A stretch of 64,000 bases of DNA, from NCBI GenBank assembly GCA_009760855.2, contig WPIO01000009.1, positions 4,617,001 to 4,681,000 on the forward strand, read 5' to 3'. The DNA is from Cristatella mucedo. Taxonomy: Eukaryota > Bryozoa > Phylactolaemata > Cristatellidae. Positions within the stretch are counted from its first letter, which is position 1. Each line of letters begins with the position of its first letter. Positions 55,341-64,000 of the stretch are shown piece after piece. Under the pieces are notes generated by a model, which searched no databases, had not been told where the DNA came from, and worked only from the letters and a program-made list of their open reading frames with translations. A program made the translations under genes and the position numbers.

Positions 55341-55860
55341 TATAATAATAATACAATTGATAAAGCACCCTCAGAATACTCAATCTCTTTCTATTTGCAT
55401 GCTGACCCAGTGCATGTAACCCCTAACCATGTTATTCATTTTGTTTGTTTTTCAAGCATGATTTTACTTACTATTCTATTTCGTATCACTTTGCAGCAAA
55501 TGTAAAGCGCCCAGAAAGAGATTAAGTTCTCTGAGGGCGCTTTATCAAGTGCAATATTATTATTATTATTAGGTGCTTTACATTTGCTACACAGAAAACA
55601 CGATCGGGTGGTGAGTGGTATCATGCTTGATAGACAACAAGAATAACATGGTTAGTGTTAACGTGCACAGGGTCAGCATGCAAGTGTGATTAGTGGTAGC
55701 ATGCAACCGTGTCAGCACGCACGCATAAGCACTTAAAGGATGAATCACAGAGATCCATTAAATGCTATCATAAATAGATGCGTTTTTAGTTTCTTTTTAA
55801 ATGTGGCCAAGTGCCAAGTCAGGGGATGTCGTGACGGAAGCCGGGACTGCCTCTAGAAAC
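55340..55860 (-). mobile_element. LINE 3' fragment split by an opposite-strand LINE 3' fragment (55386-55570)
   Basis: The minus-strand tail starts at about 55348 (AAAGCACCCTCAG, CAATCTCTTTCT), stops, and resumes at about 55571 with AGGTGCTTTACATTTGCTAC, through the 3' UTR to about 55860. The intervening 185 bases are a plus-strand 3' UTR and tail (GCATGCTGACCCAGTGCATG to CTCTGAGGGCGCTTTATCAA, (ATT)n). Confidence 0.85.
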
Positions 55861-55864
55861 CATC

Positions 55865-56541
55865 TCTGTAGGCTGCTAAATAGCGACGGCCTGTCGGGTC
55901 GGATACTAACCACTGCCCGAGTCACCCGCGGACGTAAGCGTTCCGCGAGGCCGTGGCTGGTGGCTTTTGCACGGATCGCTCGTTCAGCCTACAGCAGCAC
56001 CAGCTGCTTCGGCAGAAGGTCTCAGCTGTACTCGGATGGGAGTACAGTGCGGTTCGTGTCCAAGACTGGCGGAAGTGACAACCGGATGACCAATCAGAAG
56101 CGCTTTTAACGCATGCCTGCTGCTTTTACTGTGCCGAACCGCACGAAAAAGTGCTTACAGGACGCGTTTAGCACGGATTAGCCAAAACCATTGATTAGCC
56201 ACAACTCGTGCCCACAGCGACGACGTCACAGACAATTTTAGCGCGTGATCAGTGACTTCTCCGTCGGTAGAGCCTTTAGGGCATACGTACGTACGAACGG
56301 GCCGAAAACTGGTTGACGGATAGCGGACGATACTGACGCTCCTTAAGGATGTTAACATTCAGCAATGTCGCTCCTTATTCATTTCCTGGGGTTCACAGTA
56401 TGGCCAAATAAGCAATATCTATTTAGTCCGTGAACCTCTCGGAAATTCGGGTGCATCTTTTGGACTTGGATAGTGACTTTAGAGGTTTTCTGAAGGTATG
56501 CCGACGGCTGGAGCCATGTGCTCATTCACAGAGAGAGCGAG

Positions 56542-56595
<54 letters not shown>

Positions 56596-57138
56596 ACTAC
56601 TCTTTCATGGGTGGGTTAGAGAGTCATTTCTAGGGACTTCAAAGTGAAGTTCTTGATCTTGTGCCACACCCGGCTCTAAACTTGACGCCTTGCATGTCTT
56701 GCATGTTTGTCTAAACTTGACGTCATCTTGCACGTCATCAACTCATGGTCTTTGCTTCTCTTGCATCGAATGTTGTCTGGTCTGGATAGAAATTCGGCTC
56801 TCTAAGTGCGCTATACAGACTTATCGTTGCTATTTTTTTCATTGACATTCAAAAATTCTCCCAGTGGATTCTAGCTGACCCGCTCCACCGCCAGCTCACG
56901 CGCTTCGACACGCCCCTCGAAAGCGAAGGCTCGCGCTCTATTTACAGTGGCTACCTGGATGGTGCGGGCGTGCCGAAGCGATAGCGGAAGCGAAAGTCGA
57001 AGCGTGCCGCCCTTATTTAGGGCCCAGAGCGTGACGCCAAGGGTGCCGCCGCTCGTTCTCGCCGCAGCTCTCAGAGCTCAGCCTCCGAGCAAGAGAGAGC
57101 GAGAGCGAGACAGACCGGAAGTACCCTCAGTTTAATAA
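55865..57138. other. No gene recognised; contains (GA)n at 56529-56592
   Basis: A GA microsatellite of about 60 bases, unassigned flanks, and a moderately GC-rich piece at 56880-57120 beginning TACAGTGGCTACCTGG, which weakly recalls the end of the palindromic element at 1210. Confidence 0.45.
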
Positions 57139-57139
57139 T

Positions 57140-59362
57140 AATAATAATAATATTGCACTTGATAAAGCGCCCTCAGAGAACTTAATCTCTTTCTAGGCGC
57201 TTTACATTTGCTGCAAAGTGATACGCAATAGAATAGTAAGTAAAATCATGCTTGAAAAACAAACAAAATGAATAACATGGTTAGGGGTTACATGCACTGG
57301 GTCAGCATGCAAATGTGGTTAGTGGCAGCATGAACAGTGTCAGCACGCATAAGCACATCGAGGACGAATCACATGGACCCACTAAATGCTGTCCTAAATA
57401 GGTATGTTTTTAAGTTTCTTTTAAATGTGGTCAGGTCAGGGGATGTTCTGATGCAGGTCGGGAGGGAGTTCCAGGCTGTGGGAGCATACGAGCTAAATGC
57501 ACGGTCTCCAAAGGATTTAAGGTTTGTACGAGGTATTTCTAGACTGTTGGATTCCGAAAAGCGAGTGGTACGATGCTTTGCCTGATGGGGTAGTATCTCT
57601 GAAAGATAGGCTGGAGCCATAGAATGAAGAGACCTAAAAGTGAGCGACAAAACCTCGAAGTCAATCCGTTGCTTGACTGGTAACCAGTGCAGGTCGGCGA
57701 GAAGTGGAGTAATGTGGCAACTGCGACGCTCACGACAGACAAGCCTAGCTGCAGAGTTTTGCACCAGCTGCAATCGCCTGATCGCACATGCTGGTAGGCC
57801 AGTAAGCAGTGAGTTTCAGAAGTCGAGACGAGATGTCACGAATGCATGGACCAACTTGGACGTGGTATCCTTATCTAAACAAGCCCTAATTTAGCAATGT
57901 TATGAAGCTGAAAATAGGCTGATTTGACTGTGGAGCTGATGTGGTCGTCTAACGAGAGGTCGCTTTGGAATATGACACCTAGATTTCGAGCTGATGCAAC
58001 TGGAGATATGCTGGCAGAGCCAATTTTGAAAGTCAGCCTTTCCAATTTCTGAATAACACTAGGTTTGCCCATAACTAGTAAGTTAGTTTTTTATCATCGT
58101 TTAGTTTTAGAAAATTTGCTGCCATCCATGATCGGATGTCATCAATGCATGCAGCAAGTGAGTTGAGAGAATTTGAGGTGCTCGAAGGCTGGGAGGGATC
58201 AAAGCAAAGGTACAACTGAGTGTCATCCGCATAGAAGTGAAAGCCTAGATTGTGCTTGGCAATCACATCAGCGAGAGGGAGAGTATAAACGGTGAAAAGG
58301 ACCGGACCTAGCACAGAGCCCTGAGGTACTCCATATTTTAGAGGTACTTCAGATGATCTTTGTCCATTCACGTCAACACTCTGGAGTCTCCCACTGAGAT
58401 AGGACCTGAACCACTGCAGAGCAGTGCCAGTGATGCCCAGGCGAGATGAGAGGCGCTCTAGAAGTACTTTGTGATCGATGGTATCAAAAGCTGCCGAAAG
58501 ATCGAGCAAAACAAGAAGAGACACTCTACCCATGTCTGCATTCCTAAGTAGGTCGTTGTATACCCGAAGCAATGCTGACTCTGTGGAGTGATTAGCTCTA
58601 AAGCCAGACTGGAACTTACTAGCAAGGTGTGAGGTTTCGATATACGAGTTCAGCTGGTCTGCCGCGACCCGTTCCAGTGTCTTTGATAGGAATGGTAGAA
58701 GGGAGACTGGGCGGTAGTTGCTTAAGTTCTCTTGGTCTAGTGTAGCTTTCTTGAGAAGTGGCCTGACTACAGCTTTTTTGAAAGGTGCTGGGACCTGACC
58801 TGAGGCTAATGACATATTAATGATGTTGGTTATGCATGGCAGCAGCAGATCAATGCAACGTAGGAGCAGGACAGTGGGAATAGGGTCCAGTGGACTTGTT
58901 GTCTTCTTTGATTGAGATACGAGCTTTAGGACTATGTCACTGGTGACCTGTTTAAATGCAGACATTGAGGCGCAGCCAGGAACCGAGGAACAGCATTCTA
59001 GTGGGAAGGTTGTCATCGCAGGGATGGATTCCCTGATTTTGTCTATCTTCTGCACAAAGAATCGAGAGAAGCGATCGGCTAGATCATCACAAGGATCATC
59101 AGGTAAGGAGCTAACCTGGGAACGGTTGAGGAGATGGTTTATTGTCGACATCAGCATTTTTGGATTGTGCATCTGTGATTCAACAATGTTTCTATAGAAG
59201 CTAGACTTAGCCTTTGCTAGGATCGATTGGTACGACCTACAGTAGTCTTCATATGCCTGTCGATGGACAGTTAGTCCGGATCTTTTGTATGTCTTTTCAA
59301 GCTTTCGTTTAGTAGACTTGGCTAGTTTAATGTCTGTGGTAAACCATAGGCCGTTTACTCGC
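57140..59362 (-). mobile_element. L2/CR1-like LINE copy J, best-preserved RT
   Basis: 59364-58075 is an open frame of 429 residues: linker (WFTTDIKLAKSTKRKLEK), RT entry near residues 200-228 (RPLLKK, NYRPVSLLPF), motif A FDTIDH at 293-298, motif B GVPQGSVLGP at 345-354, and intact YADD at 378-381. A 2-base insertion in a T run near 58090 (six T against four in copy A) and a 1-base deletion near 57893 split off the rest: RNLGV, LVQNSAARLVCRERRSCHI, LLADLHWLPVKQRIDF and the C-terminus near 57369. The 3' UTR and tail end at about 57140 beside (ATA)n. The endonuclease is missing (5'-truncated). Such LINEs copy their RNA at the nicked target. Confidence 0.93.
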
Positions 59363-59364
59363 AT

Positions 59365-60145
59365 TGAACGGTGAGTGGGGTAGGGGCATTGTCAGTGCCG
59401 TTTGTAACGCCCTTTTATAAGTCCGTTTGGCCGTACGTATGCCAGTATTTATTTTTCATATTCGAATATTCGGAGACACGTCGTCTTTCTTGCCAGCAGC
59501 AAAGTTTGTGGCAAAGGTTTCGCTGCTTTCGCAAGAGCTCGGACGGCTGCGGACTGTGCGCTTAAAAATCGCGAGATGTCGGACGGGTATTCGCACTAGC
59601 ATCATGCCACGGACGCCCGCTGACAGCACGATACAGGTAGTCAGAAGCACCGACCGTACGTGCCTTAGCACGGGTCGCAACTACCTCGTGCCGCTGCTGC
59701 CAAGCTGACAGACAGAATCTTCGTCGAAGCGTAACGTAACGTTCTCCTCCTTAACCTCATAATGCAATGAAATATTTGCTGGTCAAATTGCCTGGTGTAT
59801 TTTTTGAGTAGAACGCACTTTCTGGAGATGGAAATTTAAACCAATAGAAAAAAGGGGTGAGGTTTTTCTCGCGTCATCCTCGAAGCGGCGAGCGCTAGCT
59901 TTTTCGCCGGGGCATTTAAGCTTCAGTTTGGAGCGTTGCAACGAGGATTCCTAAATTGGAAATCTTGTGAATTTTACAGCACTGCGTTTGAGGGTTCTGG
60001 CGTTTGCTTGACTTAGTGTTAAGTTTTCATCAATTGCAGTCATAGCAGACCGTATCTTGCTTTTTGATAGTACGTGCCGTTGCCTACCACCCAGGTCGGC
60101 TCGGCATGCGGGGAAAATACACGATCGGGCAAATACTATTCGAAC
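59365..60145. other. No gene recognised
   Basis: Unassigned sequence between LINE copies. Confidence 0.4.
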
Positions 60146-60149
60146 CAGG

Positions 60150-60560
60150 TCAGAGCCTCATTAGCTAGACCGATCCTCATTCTCAATAGTTCAAGTAGGA
60201 TGTTGCAATCAAATTGGCCGCTGATAGATCAAGCAGGACCATGGCAGTAATGTTAATATCATCGTCCATTGTTGCCTGCTCAGAATTGCGTTGGCCACAT
60301 GGAGCAGAGCATTTTCAGTGTAGTTGTGTCGCTTGAATCTCTATTAAAAATTTTCCCATAATACATTCATCTCAATATATTCCACAGATTCATATGTGGT
60401 GTGACAATCTTTTTGAAATGTTTAACAAAGGAAATAAAGAAAGAGTTTGGCGATAGTTTGATAGGACCTCAGACTCAAATTTCAGCTTTTTAAGTATTAG
60501 TTGAACAATTGCGAAAGACTTTCAAACATTCTTTTTATCCAGAAAAGCATTACTACAGAC
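60150..60560 (-). mobile_element. Old LINE RT relic
   Basis: Scattered minus-strand matches to the RT palm of this LINE type: GGCCGCTGATAGATCAAGCA, the TGGAGCAGAGCATTTTCAGTG block and GAGTTTGGCGATAGTTTGATA. It is too diverged to translate. Confidence 0.5.
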
Positions 60561-60564
60561 ATGA

Positions 60565-61460
60565 GCTATAGCTGGATTAAGTTTGTCCAACAGTGAGTAC
60601 CAGAGAGGGGATGGTTTAGGACAAGCAGGTGACAAACTCTGAACTGAGTTGAACTGAACTTAATTATAGTGACCAATTTATCCACAGAAGCTTGCTGAAG
60701 CTCTTAAGGAAGGACGCAGGTTGTGATTCGAAGCTTGTGTTAGGCGTAGTATGGAGGCGCCAATGTATGGGTTTTTTAACGTAGGAGGACGAATCGTCAG
60801 CCACATAATTAGTATCCATGTAGCGAGACCGCCCCGCCGTATCAAGCAAACAGCTCAGTCTTCTAAATTTGTGTAGGGTCACTTGGGTGCATGCACAGCT
60901 GTAGTCGTTGAACCTGGATGCTAGATTGGTGCGTCACGCTGACTTTGTAAAACGGCGTGAGCAAGCGTGAGCTACAGAGGCCTCACATTGTTCGAAGTTT
61001 CTATAGCAACTTGAAAGGTATTTCTGCCGCTCCGTACACGGACAGCATTTAGCGGGCACGCACGTCGAGACCACTGCCAAGTTCCCGGTTTATTGCATCA
61101 ATTAGAGCATCGGAGCTGTCTAGCGGCGGAGCCCGAATGCAAAGTCTGAATGCAGCTCAAGAAGACCTGCATTCCTAGTAGATGTAATCAAATTCTCCGC
61201 ATCGACACCTCTTTCAGGTTGCGATGCGGGACAAATCGATGCTAACGGGCTCTTACGAAAGTAGTGAAACGGTGAACAAGATTTAGAAAGCTTCCGCGAT
61301 GGTGTTGGGCCAAACATCCTTTGTGATCACGAGATCCACAGTATCTTCAACAATACGAGCTGCATGTGAAAAACGTACTGAACCTAGGCGTAAGTTTCCT
61401 CCAGACATTCAAGGATTGAACACGCCTTACTGTTTCTAGGTCACATACATTTTAGTAAAA
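60565..61460. other. No gene recognised
   Basis: Unassigned. Confidence 0.4.
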
Positions 61461-61464
61461 ATAG

Positions 61465-61700
61465 TAATAAAATAATACATTTGTGTAGCACCTTCAGAAA
61501 ACTGAATCTCTCTCTCTAGGCACTTTACAGATGCTGTATATAAACTATTACCGAATGCTAGGTGTTATAATCCGCAAGCAGCAGGCATCGTATAAGCAGG
61601 TACATGCACACGAAGGAATTAGTGAATGCTAAAATCTCCTACACTCGATGGCGGCCTGCGAGGCATGAATATTTTAGTAAAGTTTAATGCGGAAGTCTTC
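61465..61700 (-). mobile_element. LINE 3' UTR fragment
   Basis: ATACATTTGTGTAGCACCTT, CAGAAAACTGAATCTCTC and TAGGCACTTTACAGATGCTG correspond to the minus-strand LINE tail and 3' UTR, diverged. Confidence 0.6.
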
Positions 61701-62675
61701 TGCTAAAAGTTGAAAAGAGTGCCGATAGAGGTCGGTGGATCACGACCTGAGAGGCATAGCTTTTGATGGAATCTGAGAGCAGCTGACTCCGGGGGTGACC
61801 GCTGCTAAAGGCTACAGCCAAGTGTTACAGCCAAACGAATCGAACAAGGCGGTAGCAAATCCATCGCACATTGTATCAGACTGCATTGACTGAAGATGGT
61901 GTTAGATGGTGGTTGGTCTCAGACACTACCAAACGGCTTCATCCAGGTCTCATTTGGAATGAATGCATGGCGCTTCTCCTGCATTCCGGCTGCGAATAAG
62001 TAGTCCTTTTGGATTCTTAGCGAGCGGACATTTAGATGCTGTTGTTAAGGGGCTGCTCCTTCCCGTCCGCAGGCCAATTGGAACGATTGTGGCGGGCATG
62101 TTCTTGGCCATCGGCGGTCGACTATACTGCAACTGTGCCTGGCCCAGATAGGCGGCGCACAGTTTTGTGGCCACGGACATTTAAGGGATGCACTGACTGC
62201 ATGTGGCCAAGTAAAGGACTTGTAAGCTCAGTGGCATGTAGCCGGAAGGGCGGCAGGGATTGGCAGTAATCAATGTAGTGGCCAGGATGGCGGCGGAGTG
62301 AGGCGACGCGGATTAATGGAGGCAAGTGCACGACGAGCCACTTCACCCTGAGCCACAGTGAGCGAACCAACAGCCCGGAGAACGCGCGTAGATTTCCTTT
62401 ATGATATGACACCTTGCGCTAAGCCGAGTCGCTTTGAGAGAAGCGTATCAGAGGATTTCGCAGCATAGTCGCAGCGAGCGGAATACCCGAAGGGGTTACG
62501 AAGAAATTAGGCAAAGGTCCATCGCTCAAGAAGTCGCAGGTGACCTCGCTCTAGTACGGGGAGGATCGCCGGTGATCTCTCGCAGGTAAAGAACCGTCAG
62601 ACGAAATGCACACACGACTTCGGTTATGCAGACTGGACGCACTAGCAAGAGCTTTGGCCTCGAGAAAGAAATATT
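61701..62675. other. No gene recognised; possibly decayed LINE
   Basis: 62230-62400 has faint resemblance to the minus-strand RT C-terminal region, but I cannot align it with confidence. Confidence 0.35.
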
Positions 62676-62836
62676 AGCCGATTTAACAGCCTCTTTCCTT
62701 TTAGCGGCCGAAGAGCCTCGAAGGCTATCACCACCGCTTGCAGCTGCAAAAAAAGGATCACCGAGCCCAGGATTCAAACCCATGACCTCATGACCTTGGT
62801 CGTGAACAGCAACCGCTTTACCTAGTGGGCCATCGC
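62676..62836 (-). mobile_element. SINE family 2
   Basis: Minus-strand A-box side GGCCCACTAGGTAAAGCGGT, B-box side GTCATGGGTTTGAATCCTGG, body GCAGCTGCAAGCGGTGGTGA, tail TAGCCTTCGAGGCTCTTCGG. Confidence 0.75.
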
Positions 62837-62839
62837 GGT

Positions 62840-63098
62840 GAACTCCGCTAGAAAGCCTCGAACGGCCGATCGCGGCCTCTGCTCTCCTCGATCGCCGCTG
62901 CTAGGACGACAAGGTCGGCGCCCAGCAATCCGGCGATCCCGGGATCCGTTGATCCAGGATCCGGCGAATCCAGGTCGGACAGCGTGGCAGCGACGAGGCG
63001 GTCGCAGAGCAGGAGCGACGGGTAGCGCGGGCACGGCCACGATCGACAGCCACGAGCTATCTCGAGAAGCAGCGGCAGCATCTCGCGGCCCGGATCGC
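62840..63098. other. GC-rich flank or intron of the HHIPL-like gene
   Basis: If the exon above continues by splicing, this is intron; otherwise it is 3' UTR. No further exon recognised. Confidence 0.35.
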
Positions 63099-63313
63099 TC
63101 AGCCGCCGCCGACGCATGCGCGTACGCACACGAAAGGGTCCACGATTCTGTAGATCTCGCCGCTCGGGGCCGTCGCTCCGTCGCCGGCACTGCACGCCAT
63201 GTACACCTCTCCGTTCTCGTCTTCGCCGAACGACGCGATTCCGCTCGGGTAGTCGTTATCCAGATTGCCGAAGCAGATGTCGGCGCCGCACATGCGTCGC
63301 TCCGTGGCCGTCC

Positions 63314-63344
<31 letters not shown>

Positions 63345-63390
63345 CCTGCCACTCCGGCTCTCGGCGCTCTCCGTCAGCGTGAACAGCCGC
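63099..63390 (-). CDS. HHIP-like (HHIPL1/2 type) exon, C-terminal end of beta-propeller
   Basis: Acceptor GCGTTCAG|GCGG at 63391-63392 continues the previous exon in frame to give SGRLFTLTE. Then come a (CCG)n-encoded run of about nine Gly, a CGADICFG segment, and the family hallmark GIASFGEDENGEVYMACSAG followed by GEIYRIVDPF. HHIP-like proteins are secreted relatives of the hedgehog-interacting protein with a six-bladed propeller of the glucose/sorbosone dehydrogenase fold. The frame stays open to a TGA at 63099-63101, but a donor at TTTC|GTGTGC (63131) or TGC|GTACGC (63125) may end the exon earlier, so the 3' limit is uncertain. Which paralog is unclear. Confidence 0.8.
63318..63343. repeat. 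(CCG)n inside HHIPL-like exon
   Basis: Eight to nine CCG/GCC triplets. On the minus strand they encode the poly-Gly run, so length changes stay in frame. Confidence 0.95.
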
Positions 63391-63650
63391 CTGAACGCGA
63401 TGAGCGACCGCCTCGTCGGCGAGCGCCGAGAAACATCCGCTGGCGCCAAGCTGGTGGGAGAGCTGGAGCCCGTCAAAGCTTCGCGAAAGAGAAAGGAGGA
63501 CGAGGGCCGCCAACGAAGAAGCCGGAAATGCCTCGGGGCTCTCTCCGCTCCGACCGACGCCTCCTCCGTCCGGTGCGGCTCTGGGCGCCGTGCGACCAGC
63601 CGCCCCTCGGCTTGGCCAGCCGGAGAGGGCGAGCCCGTAAAGGACACTCA

Positions 63651-64000
<350 letters not shown>

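Noticed and set aside
56943-57120. End of a second palindromic element (TACAGTGGCTACCTGG)
   Set aside because: Only about a dozen bases resemble the 1210 element and no inverted partner is present.

Overview
This window is animal nuclear DNA, probably from a non-vertebrate and possibly a mollusc. It has spliced genes with GT-AG introns, many short tandem repeats, tRNA-derived SINEs, 5'-truncated LINEs of L2/CR1 type, and DNA transposons of the hAT and pogo types. No operons, ribosome-binding sites or CRISPR arrays were seen. The lophotrochozoan guess is weak. It rests on the coding-exon layout of GCH1 and on the repeat style.

Two host genes can be supported, both on the minus strand. The first is a complete GTP cyclohydrolase 1 gene (GCH1), 30753 down to 22526. 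Its four coding exons join in frame to a 246-residue protein with all zinc and active-site residues. A TATA box and CCAAT boxes lie just upstream, and an AATAAA lies about 470 bases past the stop. The second is the 3' part of a hedgehog-interacting-protein-like gene (HHIPL1/2 type) at 63781-63099, whose upstream exons lie beyond the window.

Most of the rest is layered transposon debris. 1-12 kb holds LINE fragments, SINEs, a 93-bp-armed palindromic element and a copy of an unclassified multi-copy ORF element. 12.97-17.3 kb is a decayed hAT transposase gene. A 2.3-kb LINE has split its BED zinc finger from its catalytic domain, and a 186-bp SPIN-type hAT MITE with a perfect 8-bp target duplication sits inside the BED finger. 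19.0-21.4 kb is a LINE whose 3' half plus about 490 bp of downstream flank recurs inverted at 10.27-11.32 kb, which suggests a 3' transduction or an inverted duplication. 31-53 kb is mainly repeats: a Ty3/gypsy RNase H scrap, a second LINE family, a 430-bp (TCTCTCTG)n array and a second copy of the unclassified element. 53-62 kb has a pogo-like MITE, a GC-rich block with no recognised gene, LINE-in-LINE nesting and the best preserved LINE.

The repeats appear linked. SINE family 1 ends in a tail very like that of the dominant LINE, as expected if it borrows that LINE's reverse transcriptase. The order of nesting gives relative ages: hAT oldest, LINE later. SPIN also entered the hAT, but its age relative to the LINE is not fixed by the sequence.
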